Assembly: GCA_949840935.1 (NCBI GenBank)
Contig: CATKXX010000014.1
Coordinates: 1-64,000 of the forward strand
DNA length: 64,000 bases
Direction: 5' to 3'
Source: an uncultured Acetatifactor sp.
Lineage (GTDB): Bacteria; Bacillota; Clostridia; Lachnospirales; Lachnospiraceae
Position numbers and translations under genes: made by a program. Below are positions 40,447 through 51,500 of this stretch, one piece after another. The notes under the pieces were generated by a model that saw only the letters and a list, made by a program, of their open reading frames with translations, searched no databases and was not told where the DNA came from. Positions within the stretch are counted from its first letter, which is position 1; every line of letters begins with the position of its first letter.

Positions 40447-42204
40447 TCACTGCCTGACATATCCAAATCCCAGGATGGTAAACTGCTTCTCCTCGTCGCC
40501 TTCTGCCATCCGAATCTCCACATGATGCTTCTTCTGCTCTCTTCCCCGGAAAAGGATCAGGGCATTACAGTGAACCCAGCCCACTTCCCTGGGATCGATG
40601 ACGCGCACCTTCTCCCCGTCTACAAACACCTCAGCCCGCCCCACCCTGGGGGATTCGGAATCCTTTTCCACGATCAGCAGGGCGCTGCAGACAATATCCA
40701 TGCAGAAGGGCCGGTTCCCCTCCCTGTGCATCCAGTTATACGGGAATTCCGGGGTACGGAACAGATTCCTGTCCCGCTCCACAGCCTGGAGCTCCGTATC
40801 CGTCTCCGAGAAATCACCACAGTCAATCCCGGCAATCCCCTCCGCATTTTTTCTGTCCATAAGGCGTATTCCGGTAAATTCCATTCCGTATACAGCTTCC
40901 ATGGCCGCCGGAAAGCATTCCGTCTCCCGGGATATCTGCGACATGTCCCCGGCCGCCTCCGGGCCGTGCTCCCCTGCACCGTCCACTTTCTTAATAAGGT
41001 GCAGCAGGCAGTCTGACATCACGGTATGCCCTGCGTTTGAAGGGTGGTACACATCATAGAAATACTGGGCCTTGCTGATGACCCTTCCCGACTCCGGCCG
41101 GAGATAAAACTGTTCCGTCACACAGTCCTTCAGGCTTACCATGGGCAGCCGGTACGCTTCGCCCACCTTCGCCAGACGCTCCTGGAGATTCTCATCGTTG
41201 GAAAAAACGGAGAACAGCAGAATGACTGCGGGCTCCCCGGGGCCTGACAGGATTTTCCTTACCAGGCACTCAAAGCTCTCCCCTTTCGTCTCGTCCCCCT
41301 CGTCATTGACGGCGAACTCCACTACCACAAGATCCGGCTCCGCTGCCCCGTCGCCGCACACATCCCTGTCATACCGCACCATGCCAAGCTCCGAGGAGGT
41401 TCCGCCCACGCCCGCTTTGATATAATGTATGTTTTCCTCCGTCCCTCTCCCGCAGAGCGCGCAGAATCCCTGGAAAGTCTTCCATGCATAGCACTGCTCA
41501 TGGATGGGTACAGCCCCTGCCCCCTGGGTGATGGAGCCTCCGATAAAGGCTATGGTGATATCCTCCCCGGCCCGGGCTTTCCGGATGACCCTACAGAGCC
41601 TGCTGCCATCTCCCATACCATAGAGAGACCTCTCCAACAGCTTCTCATATGCCGGGCCGCTCAGCTGCGGCTGTTCTTCCTCCTCCGGCTCAGGCGCGTC
41701 GAAACCGTCGTTGAGATACAGCCGGACAGACACTCCGGCCAGCGTGCCGGCATGGGCAAACTCAAAGCGCAGCTGCCCCGGCGTATCGTCGTCCCCGGAC
41801 CATTCCACATCCGGGAGATTGATCCTGTGTTCCATGCCGTCCCCCCGCACTTCCTGCCGCAGCAGCGTACCGGTAACGCAGGGATCGGTCTTACCGTACA
41901 TCTGCAGTACAAAGGATACCATTTCCGCAGGATCCTGGGTCTCCACCGACACACCCAGCCCATACACAAGCCTGCGAAAGCCCTCCGCCGTGCGCAGCAG
42001 CCCCAGGATTTCCTCGTCCTCTATGCCTCCTGCAAGCCTGGCAAAGCTCACCAGCCGCTCATCATTTATGAAAATGACCTGCGTGCCGCTGCCGTCAGCC
42101 TGGGGCGAGCCTGCCACCTGCTTATTCCTCATGATATAAAAACTTTTCCTCTTTGCCTCCGGGTCCTTCGGCGCCCCGGGCATCAATACACTCTGATTTC
42201 CCAT
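40447..42204 (-). CDS. SGNH/GDSL hydrolase (carbohydrate-esterase-like)
   Basis: ITIAFIGGSITQGAGAVPIHEQCYAW; VVEFAVNDEGDE; DVYHPSNAGH. Confidence 0.85.
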   Translation of the reverse strand: MGNQSVLMPGAPKDPEAKRKSFYIMRNKQVAGSPQADGSGTQVIFINDERLVSFARLAGGIEDEEILGLLRTAEGFRRLVYGLGVSVETQDPAEMVSFVLQMYGKTDPCVTGTLLRQEVRGDGMEHRINLPDVEWSGDDDTPGQLRFEFAHAGTLAGVSVRLYLNDGFDAPEPEEEEQPQLSGPAYEKLLERSLYGMGDGSRLCRVIRKARAGEDITIAFIGGSITQGAGAVPIHEQCYAWKTFQGFCALCGRGTEENIHYIKAGVGGTSSELGMVRYDRDVCGDGAAEPDLVVVEFAVNDEGDETKGESFECLVRKILSGPGEPAVILLFSVFSNDENLQERLAKVGEAYRLPMVSLKDCVTEQFYLRPESGRVISKAQYFYDVYHPSNAGHTVMSDCLLHLIKKVDGAGEHGPEAAGDMSQISRETECFPAAMEAVYGMEFTGIRLMDRKNAEGIAGIDCGDFSETDTELQAVERDRNLFRTPEFPYNWMHREGNRPFCMDIVCSALLIVEKDSESPRVGRAEVFVDGEKVRVIDPREVGWVHCNALILFRGREQKKHHVEIRMAEGDEEKQFTILGFGYVRQ

Positions 42205-42495
42205 CCTGAACCTGCCTTTCTGTAATCTGTCTCTGCTTCTTCCGCGCAAGATATCCCTGCCCTTCTTACTGTTTTCATTATAATACGTTTTCCTGTGAAA
42301 TCCTGCGTAAACCTTGTGAAATCCTTCTCATTTATTGCTATTTTCGCGGCTTTCAGGGGTTCGGAATGAAACGCATTTCCCGGGCACAAACTGGCATGGT
42401 AAAATTTATCCATTCTGGCACTTTTTAACACGCCACTTTTTCTGTATACTGCTTTTAATCCATGGAAAATAATATGATATGAGGAGTAAAGAATT

Positions 42496-43431
42496 ATGGA
42501 AAAGAAAAAGAGCTATGGAGTCTTTATCGCAGGCGCCGTCCTGCTGATCGCCTCCGTCATCTTCGCAGTGTACGCCTACAATACCAGCTACCGGGAGTCC
42601 GTCGGCGTGGGAAGCCTTCTCTCGGAGGTAAAAAAGCAGATCGCCGATATAGAAGCCGGCACTGCCGCAGGCAACCTGGAATCGCTCAAGACACAAAAGA
42701 GCGCCCTCACCGAACAGAAGCTGTCCCTGGAGCGCCCTTATTCTTACAGCCTGACGGTGTTGTTCTTCGCCATACTGCTGACGGCAAAGGGGATTTATAA
42801 TGCTGTCATCGGCGTGGCCAGGGAGGAAAAGGCGGATGTAAAGCGCCTTGCCCAGGCCGGGCTGTTGGCCGCCCTCTGCTATATCGGATTTGCATTCTTT
42901 AAGATTGATATCCCCGTGGGGCCTGAGAAGACAGCCTTCCACTTCGGTAATGTATTCTGCGTACTGGCCGCGCTATTCCTGGGAGGCTATTGGGGCGGGC
43001 TGGCGGGAGCCATAGGCATGACCATCGGCGATCTGACATCCTCCTACGTCACCAGTGCCCCCAAGACCTTCCTGTTAAAGCTGTGCATCGGCCTGATCGT
43101 GGGCCTGGTAGCCCACAGGATCTTCCGGCTCAGCCGTGACCATTCCCCGAAGTATGTCACCGGCGTGACCGTCTTGGCCTGCATCTGCGGCATGGGCTTT
43201 AATATCGTGGCCGACCCCATCGTGGGATACTTTTACAAGACATACCTGCTGGGCGTCCCCCAGGATATCGCCTCCGCCCTGGCTAAAATGGCCGCCGTCA
43301 CCACTGCCGTAAACGCTGTGGTGGCAGTGATCGCCGCCTCCGTCTTCTATCTGGCCCTGCGGCCGGCATTGAAGAAATCCGGACTGTTCGTATACGTGTC
43401 ACCGGAAAAGGAACAGAAAAAGCAGGCCTGA
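42496..43431 (+). CDS. ECF transporter S component (substrate uncertain)
   Basis: QAGLLAALCYIGFAFFKIDIPVGPEKTAFHFGNVFCVLAALFLGGYWGGLAGAIGMTIGDLTS. Confidence 0.85.
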   Translation: MEKKKSYGVFIAGAVLLIASVIFAVYAYNTSYRESVGVGSLLSEVKKQIADIEAGTAAGNLESLKTQKSALTEQKLSLERPYSYSLTVLFFAILLTAKGIYNAVIGVAREEKADVKRLAQAGLLAALCYIGFAFFKIDIPVGPEKTAFHFGNVFCVLAALFLGGYWGGLAGAIGMTIGDLTSSYVTSAPKTFLLKLCIGLIVGLVAHRIFRLSRDHSPKYVTGVTVLACICGMGFNIVADPIVGYFYKTYLLGVPQDIASALAKMAAVTTAVNAVVAVIAASVFYLALRPALKKSGLFVYVSPEKEQKKQA

Positions 43432-43500
43432 CAGGGAACTCAAAGCAGGGACAGAAAACCGGCATAACAGAAATCCGGGTATTGAAACCGGCGCCGCCGG

Positions 43501-43532
43501 AAAAGGCAGGAGAAAAATTCTCCTGCCTTTTA
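43501..43532. terminator. Bidirectional terminator between convergent genes
   Basis: AAAAGGCAGGAGAAAAATTCTCCTGCCTTTTATC. Confidence 0.85.
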
Positions 43533-43558
43533 TCACGCGTATTAAATTATCATTCCTC

Positions 43559-45285
43559 TTACGGGAGCATATCCACATCACCGTAGGTTGCAACCCACTT
43601 CTCTGCACGCTCATCCATAATGGCCTGGCCGCCTGCATCCAGGTAATCCTGGACTCCCTCGTCCCATACCTTGTCAAAGTCAGCCTCTGCTGCCTTTACC
43701 GCATTGTCATACACAATATCTCTCTTCTCGGAAAGGACGGTTCCCATACCTTCTTCTGCAGCGATTGCGCCAACATTTACATTCTTGCCGACTTTCATAT
43801 CTGTCTGTGCAATCTCGTTAGCGCTCTGTACGATTGCCGCGTCAATACCTGCATAGTTGTGTGCCACCGATAAAGCGGTCTTCTCCTCGTCCGCCATCTT
43901 CAGGCCGTTACAGGTAATTGTGTAGTCGATGTTCATACCGGAATTCTGGATTGCTTCACCGGTTGCCGCAACGGTCTCCACCGCGCCGTCCTCCAGCACA
44001 TTATGAGTCACACCCTCGTCACCGATCTGCAGATACTCGATATGCTCAGGATCGCTGATCCAGTCGAGATACAGCATACAAGCCAGAGGCTCGTCATTGG
44101 TGCTGGGGAAGAAAATCTTACGGTCGATAGGGCCGGGTACAAACTTGGTGTAATTACCGTTCTTATCCTCGAAACAGTCAACTGCTATATATGCAGCGTT
44201 ATCGCCCACAATCCTCTGCAGGGAAGCATTGATGCTGTCCTCGCCGTTACGGAAAGGATAATCCCAGTTATGAGTGAATGCGCCTATATAACCAGCCTTC
44301 ATCATGTCGTCCTCAGTGCTGTCGCCGCTCTTATACAGTGCGAAGTCATCCCAGAGCAGGCCTGCGTTATACCATTTGTTCAGCAGTCTGATCGCTTCCT
44401 TGGTGCCTTCCTGAGTCAGCTTTCTGTCGTCAAAGCCGTTTACATAATATTCTCTGTCAGTAATTGCGGGATCGATGAAGGACTCGATCAGGGTAGCTGC
44501 CCTCCAGCCTACATCGAAGCTTACAGAATAAGGGATCATGTTGGCAGCGTCAGCGCCCAACAGCTTATCTGCATTGTCCCTGAATGCGATCAGCATATCC
44601 TCAAATTCCTGCTTGGTGGTAGGGGGATCCAGATTCAGAGCCTCCAGCCAGTCCTTACGCACAAAGGTATTGATACGGTTGCTGGTCGCCAGCTTCGCCT
44701 CAATGCCCCATACTGTGCCTGTCTCGGGATCCTTATCCCAGTAAAGGTTCATCTCTCCCAGCCAGTCCCAGAGGTTGGGAAGCTCTGCCTTATAGTCCTC
44801 CAAGTAGGGAGCAAGGTCAAGCACCCCCCCATATTAGCGTAAGTCTGGATAGTAGGGTAATCGTATGTCACGCAGATATCGGGAGCATCGCCTGCTGCCA
44901 GAAGGTTATTGATCTGCTCAACCTCTGTCCAGCGGGGAACCGATACGAATTCCACCTGTACATTGTGGTCTGCCAGCATCCCCTGCTTGATATACTCGGT
45001 GTACATATTATTCGTAGGGTCGGAACCGCCGTCGTTCTCACGGTTATATACCTCTACCGTGATAGTCCTGGTCTCAGCGAATTTACCGTCAACCAGCTCT
45101 CCTGATGCATTTCCCGCATCCGCTGCGGAAGACCCTGTGGAACCGCCTGAGCTCGCGGAGCTGCCGGAGCTTGTGGAACCGCCGGATGCGGCCGATGACT
45201 GATCATTTCCGGAATCGCCGCCGCACGCTGCCATGGACATTACCATAGCGCCTGCAAGTAAGATAGATAATACTTTCTTCTTCAT
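43559..45285 (-). pseudogene. Sugar ABC transporter solute-binding lipoprotein, split by a frameshift at a G7 tract
   Basis: ORF 44749-45285 (lipobox LAGAMVMSMAACGG) to ...TYANMGG; ORF 43559-44824 continues (V)LDLAPYLEDYKAELPNLWDWL; seven C on + strand at 44824-44830. Confidence 0.85.
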
Positions 45286-45427
45286 CTTTCATTACCTCCC
45301 TTAATAGTAAGTATGAATATTTTGAATCAACGGGCCGCCTCGCCGGCAGCCCGGTCATTCCAATCTGTAGGCCTTCCTGAAGGCCCGTTTCCTGTCATTC
45401 CTCCCCTGTGCCGGGCGGAACTTCTGC

Positions 45428-46312
45428 TTACTCCTTTACTGCCCCAAGGGTCACGCCGTGGATAAAGTATTTCTGCAGCCAGGGATAAATGCAGAGGATA
45501 GGGACTGTGGAGAACATGACGATGGCCGCCTTCAGGGACTCTGTCAGGCCCGGTGCGGAGAACCCTTCCTGGGTCGCCACCTCCACAGAGTTAATATTAT
45601 TCAGAATATTGTACAAAAGCAGCTGTAAAGGATACAGGTTCGGCTTGTTGATATACATCAGCGCATCCGAATACCCGTTCCAGCGCCCAACCGCATAAAA
45701 CAGCGCCAGCGTCGCCAGAACCGGCTTGGACAGAGGCACATAAATCTTCACAAGGATCGTGAAAAAGCTGGCCCCGTCTATCTCTGCAGATTCCCGCAGG
45801 CTGTCGGGAATCCCATAGAAAAAGCTTCTCATAATGATCATGTTGTAAACGCTCAGACAGCTGGGGATGATCAGCACCAGGGGATTGTTCAAAAGCCCTA
45901 AGGGTTTCATCAGCAGGTAATTGGGAATCGTCCCTGCGTTAAAGAACATGGTGATCGTAATAAATATATTGATCGCAGAGCGGCCCTTAAGGCTGCCGAA
46001 GATCAGGGGATATGCACAGAGCGTCGTCATGGTCAGAGATACCAGGGTGCATACCACCGTCAGGAATACCGTCCAGAAGAACGATCTGATATATTTCACA
46101 TCCGAAAGCACCGTACCATATGCATCTAAATTCCATCCCTTGGGCCAGAGATATACCTCGTGCCTGATCAGCGCGTCCGTGGAGCTCAGTGATCTCGCCA
46201 GCAGGTTCACCATGGGAAGCAGGCAGATCACGCTCACCAGCAGGCAGATTACCACAAATACCCAGTCACCAATTTTGCCGGATCTTGATTTGATTTTCAT
46301 AACTATATCCAC
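45428..46312 (-). CDS. Carbohydrate ABC transporter permease (YtcP-like)
   Basis: EAA loop DSLRESAEIDGASFFTILVKIYVPLSKPVLATL. Confidence 0.92.
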   Translation of the reverse strand: MDIVMKIKSRSGKIGDWVFVVICLLVSVICLLPMVNLLARSLSSTDALIRHEVYLWPKGWNLDAYGTVLSDVKYIRSFFWTVFLTVVCTLVSLTMTTLCAYPLIFGSLKGRSAINIFITITMFFNAGTIPNYLLMKPLGLLNNPLVLIIPSCLSVYNMIIMRSFFYGIPDSLRESAEIDGASFFTILVKIYVPLSKPVLATLALFYAVGRWNGYSDALMYINKPNLYPLQLLLYNILNNINSVEVATQEGFSAPGLTESLKAAIVMFSTVPILCIYPWLQKYFIHGVTLGAVKE

Positions 46313-46327
46313 TCCTTTCCCACATTG

Positions 46328-47287
46328 TTACCAGATGCCCCGTTCGCCAAGCTTCCTCGAGATCCAGTTGGCCATCAGCAGGAAGAATACGCCCACCACC
46401 GACTGGAACAGGCCCACTGCCGTAGTCAGGGAGAATTGCAGACCCTTGATACCTACCTTATATACATAGGTAGAAATAACGTTCGCGACATCCATGACCA
46501 GGTTATTCTGCAGTGCGAAAGGACGGTCAAAGTTACTTCCCAGGATATTTCCGAGATTCATTACCAGCAGTACCACAATGGTGGGTTTGATGCCGGGCAG
46601 CGTAATATGCCACATCTTCTTAAAGCGCCCGGCCCCGTCAACGGAAGCCGCCTCATAAAGCTCGGGGCTGATACCCGCAATGGCCGCCAGATATACGATG
46701 GAGCCCCAGCCGAAATTCTGCCATACGCCCAGCCCCGCATAGGTTGCCACCCAGTGGCGGGATTCGTCCAGGAAGGGGATCGATTCCATCCCCAGATTAT
46801 TCAGTATCATATTGACAAAGCCGGTAGAAGGCGCAAACAGCTGCAGCGCCAGGCCGTAGATGATGACCCAGGAAAGGAAATGGGGCATGTATGCAATGGT
46901 CTGTACCACCTTCTTAAACCGCTTAAAACAAAGCTCATTTAAAATCAGGGCGAAAATGATGGGTGCAGGAAATCCGATGACCAGATCCAGCAGGTTCAGC
47001 CCCACCGTATTTCTCAGGGCAAGGATGAAGTCCTTACTCTTAAACGCTTTGATAAAATATTCAAAGCCATGATTGCCTGCCAGCGGGAGCTTCCAGACGC
47101 TTTCCACGATGCTGTACTTCTTAAACGCGATCTGTATGTATATCATGGGAATATACTTAAAGATCAGCAGATACAGAAGGGGCAGCGCGAGCAATGCGTA
47201 TAATTGCCAGTATCGCTTCATGTAAACCCTGAAATCGACCTTCCGCTTTGTTGCTACTACTTGCTTTTTGCTTTTCACAGAAATCAT
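46328..47287 (-). CDS. Carbohydrate ABC transporter permease (LplB-like)
   Basis: EAA loop PELYEAASVDGAGRFKKMWHITLPGIKPTI. Confidence 0.92.
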   Translation of the reverse strand: MISVKSKKQVVATKRKVDFRVYMKRYWQLYALLALPLLYLLIFKYIPMIYIQIAFKKYSIVESVWKLPLAGNHGFEYFIKAFKSKDFILALRNTVGLNLLDLVIGFPAPIIFALILNELCFKRFKKVVQTIAYMPHFLSWVIIYGLALQLFAPSTGFVNMILNNLGMESIPFLDESRHWVATYAGLGVWQNFGWGSIVYLAAIAGISPELYEAASVDGAGRFKKMWHITLPGIKPTIVVLLVMNLGNILGSNFDRPFALQNNLVMDVANVISTYVYKVGIKGLQFSLTTAVGLFQSVVGVFFLLMANWISRKLGERGIW

Positions 47288-47581
47288 TCCTCCTCACATT
47301 TATTTTTCGTTTCTCAATGATAACTTTATTATAACACGCTCCTCACTTATTGCTTATCAGATATTGCTAAGCTCTTTCCGCATATTGCTGTATTTAGGTG
47401 AAAACGAATATTTTATTAGCCATATTGCCTTTTATCGCACGATGTGTTACTATTACATATAGATATTTTGCCACCAAAACCATTCTTTTCATGCGGCAAA
47501 TTATGCAATATGTCTTTTGCTCTCCTGTGGTAATAGCAATTATTGCACATCAACGCTTTGCATGTACGGGGAGGTATTCTG

Positions 47582-48544
47582 ATGCAGGATGAGAAAAACT
47601 TATTTTATCTGGACGAAGAACTTCTGAATAAATACAAGAGCTGGCAGGAAAAGAACCAATTCTCCAGGACTTTGGACGGTGATTCCGAATCCGAAATCTA
47701 CCTTCCGGGGTCAACCGTGCGCTTCTGGCTCAATGACGAACCCTCCGAATACGGCGTGCACTGGCACCCTGCCATAGAAATGATCATACCTCTTGAAAAT
47801 ATCTATACCGTGATCATGGGGCAGACGACTTATGAGCTGAATCCCGGGGACATCTTCATAATCCCCGGCGGTGAGCTGCATCATCTGATCGCACCGGAGA
47901 CAGGGAAAAGGCTGGTCTACCTCTTTGATTTCAGCCTGCTGTCAGGAATCAGGGGCTTTTCCTATCTCACCTCCTTCCTGTCTCACCCAATCCTGATCAA
48001 CAAGAGCACCTGCCGCCCCATTTATAAGGAGGAAGCGGCTATCATTTCTCAGCTGTGCCGCGATTACTTCAGTAACGACAGCCTGAGGGAAATGATGATT
48101 TATTCGCATCTCCTGGCATTCTTTGTGAATTATGTCAGATACCGTGTGTCCGTGGAGGAGGCATCGGGCTGCAGCCTGATCAGCGAGACACGGCAGAAAG
48201 ACCTGATGGAGAAATTTAATATTGTACTGGATTACCTGGACGAACATTACTCGGAAGACATCACGTTGGAGAAGGTGGCGGATGTGGCCGGCTTTTCCAA
48301 ATTCCACTTTTCCCGGCTGTTCAAACAGTGTTCCGGCTATAATTTTTACGATTATGTCTGCTACCGCAGAATCAAAGCCGCCGAAACACTGCTCTTAAAG
48401 CCGGGCAGCTCCATCACGGAAGTCGCCCTGCAGTCAGGCTTTTCCAGCCTGTCCACCTTTAACCGCACCTTCAAGAAGGTCAAAGGCTGCACACCCTCGG
48501 AATACCGCAATCTGTTCAGCTCACAGAATCATCCCTTTCTGTAA
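47582..48544 (+). CDS. AraC-family transcriptional regulator with cupin-type N-terminus
   Basis: Two C-terminal HTHs: ITLEKVADVAGFSKFHFSRLFKQCSGYNFYDYVCYRRIKAAETLL...ITEVALQSGFSSLSTFNRTFKKVKGCTPSEYR. Confidence 0.92.
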   Translation: MQDEKNLFYLDEELLNKYKSWQEKNQFSRTLDGDSESEIYLPGSTVRFWLNDEPSEYGVHWHPAIEMIIPLENIYTVIMGQTTYELNPGDIFIIPGGELHHLIAPETGKRLVYLFDFSLLSGIRGFSYLTSFLSHPILINKSTCRPIYKEEAAIISQLCRDYFSNDSLREMMIYSHLLAFFVNYVRYRVSVEEASGCSLISETRQKDLMEKFNIVLDYLDEHYSEDITLEKVADVAGFSKFHFSRLFKQCSGYNFYDYVCYRRIKAAETLLLKPGSSITEVALQSGFSSLSTFNRTFKKVKGCTPSEYRNLFSSQNHPFL

Positions 48545-51500
48545 GGGAATTGTGGAAAAGTACCGATACCAGATCAAAGCTGCTTCCCGGCAGGAATATG
48601 ATTTCCACCCTTCCGCGCCCCGTAAGCCGCTCTATGGCAAAGGTCTGGCGGTGTTCCCCGCCGCCCTCCCCGGCAAATTCCAAAATCCTGTTTTCCGTTT
48701 CCCCTGATTCATCCGTAAAATGGACATGGATGGAATTTTTTTCCAAAGGCGTACGGCCCCAGATTGTGACGCTGCCTGCGCCTTCCTCACCAAAGTCCAT
48801 GCCCCCATAGACCAGGGTCACATTGTTACCGATTTCGCGGACTGCCCTGCCGTCCCTTCGGAAACTGTCGCCGTATACACTGTCCGCCTCCGCCGCCCAG
48901 AGCTCCGCATAGGCCTTCTCCTGCCTGGTGAACCAAAAGCCCTTCAAGTGCACCTTGGCGCGCATCAAAAAGCCCAGTGTGGCAATCCCTCTGATTCTCT
49001 CCGGCAGCCGGTAAGTTTCCTCCTGATACACATTCCACCTGGAAGGCTTCTGGTAAATCACCGTATCCAGCAGGCAGCTTCCCGCCTCCTGCGGCCTGCC
49101 CAGCCAGATTTCAATGGGATATTTCTCATCGGAAAGCGCAAATACCGGCAGCGTGATCTCATCGGAGCCGAATTCCCCGAAGTCAAGCCCGCTGTAGACC
49201 ACACCGCTGACACCGTCCCTTGCTGTGGCAATCCCCTTTTCATTGCCGTTTCCAATCTCTCCCAGCGTATCCGTATACAGTCCCGCTGAAACCAGCTCAT
49301 AGGGATTCAGAAAAGCTTGCCCCAGCCCTTCCGCCTTAAATTCCAGCTGGGAGATCACCGTGATCCGGCCCCTGTCCCGGGCCATGCAGCGGACATAGAA
49401 TTCCCCGTCGCCATAAGCGGTGACCAAAGCCCTGTGACGGCTGCCGCTCATGGAGTGCTCCCGGGCAGCGTCCTCGCCGGCTTCCCGCTTCTCCGTCATC
49501 TGTGTGACACTGGCAGATCCAAGCTCTATCCCGCTCTCATTTACCACCTTCCAGATCAGCTCCGGCTCTGCCGCGGCAGGGAAGACCGCCGCCTCCACCA
49601 TAAGCTCCCTCTTTTCCCCGGTGATGCACTGTCCGTCGGGGGCATACAGCTCCACCTTACGCACAGGATGTCTCTGAAACAGGCGCTCCCCCTGCCCCGC
49701 CGTGTTCCATTTATTCCCACATGGCCGCAAACTTTCCGCAGGCAGGCCCTCCGGATGCGGCGCGCTGCCTTGGGACACAGGCCTGCTCTGGCAGATTCCC
49801 GTTTCCCTACCGGCAGGGATTCCGGCCTGACCGGTCCCCTCCATGCGTGGATGCGGCCCGCTGCATCGTGCTGTCAGCAGGATTTTCCCGGGCTCCAGCC
49901 CTTCCCCGGTAACAATGACCGATATCTCGCCCTCTTCTCCCGTACTGCCGACGACTGCCAGAAGCCTGCCTGAAAAGAGCTTCCGCACATTGGACTTATA
50001 CTGGTCGTAATCCGTGCTGTCGCCGTTGTCCATGCCCATAAGGCATCCCGGCCCGCCGATCTCCACCCTTACATAGTCCGCCGCATTCTCAACAAGCCTT
50101 CCCTCTGCGTCCAATGTCTCTATAGTCAAAAAGCACAGCTCACCCGCATCTGCCCGTATTTCCGTCCTGTCCGCAGTAAGCCGTATGGTACTGCTGTCCC
50201 CAAAGGAGCTGCGGCTTTCCCTAGCAAGCTCCCGGCCCGCCTCGTCGTAAGCCACTGCTGTGATAGTGCCCGGTTCATAGGGCACCTGCCAGTCCCCCAG
50301 CAGCTTTTCCCCTTTTTGATGATCCAGCTCCTGCCTGCCCCGGGATACGCCGTTGACGAACAATTCCACCAGGGGGGCATTGGTACAGGCCCGCACATCA
50401 ATGACCTGCCCCGGGTTGAAATCCCAATAGGGAAACAGATGCACCATGGGCGCTTCCCTGTAATCCGTCCACTCCGCCTGGAACACATAATAGGAGTCCT
50501 TCGGAAATCCTGCCGTATCCAGCTGGCCAAAATAGGAATTCTTCGTGTGGTAGGGGGTCGGCTCCCCGATGTAGTCAAAACCGCTCCAGATAAACTGACC
50601 GAAAATATATTCCGCATCCCGATCTCCCATAATACACTTTTCCAGGCTCCGCGCCCCCCAGCTTGTGGTGGAATTGCCCAGGGCAGAGCATTGTTCATCC
50701 TCCTCCGCCAGCACAGGCTGTCTCAGAGGGAAATGATATATCCCCCTGCTCTGCACCAGGGATGCCGTCTCACTGCCGTACATGATCCAGTCGGGATGCT
50801 CCCTGTGCTGTTCCTCATAGTATTTCTCCCCGTAATTGTAGCCCGCAAACTTCACAATATCCGCACATTTCCTGGCGTTCTCCCAGGCCATATAGTTGGA
50901 GCCGATGGTAATTGGCGCATTTCCCTTCGGATCGTGCTCCCTCACATAGCCCACCAGACGTCTCGTGATTTCCTGGCCACGCTCGTCCGCGTGGGTATCA
51001 TATATCTCATTGCCAATGGACCAGAGTAAAAGGCAGGGATGATTGCGGTCGCGGCGCACCCAGCTGCGCACATCTCTCTCCGCCCATTCCCGGAAGAAAA
51101 GCCCGTAATCAAAGGCAGTCTTCGTCCGCTCCCACATGTCAAAAGCCTCATCCACCACCAAAAAGCCCATTCTGTCCGCCAATTCCATAAATTCCGGTGC
51201 CTGCATATTATGGCTGGTACGGATGGCGTTTACTCCCATGTCCTTCAACAGTTTCAGCTTCCGCTCCATGGCACAGGGGTGAAAGGCCGCCCCCAGGCAG
51301 CCCAGGTCATGGTGCTCGCAGGCACCGTGAACCTTCAGCGGCCTGCCGTTCAGGAAACAGCCCTTCTGAGGGTCAAAGGTTATGGTACGGAAACCGATGG
51401 TCATTCTCTCATGATCCCGGACGACTTCCTCCCCCGGCCGGGGCTTTTCGCAGAGCTCCACCAGAAGCTCATAGCACCGGGGAGACTCCACGTCCCACAG

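Noticed and set aside
43559-45285. Programmed ribosomal frameshift in the solute-binding protein
   Set aside because: No downstream stimulatory structure recognised and such proteins are not known to use it; DNA-level slippage or base-calling error is simpler.
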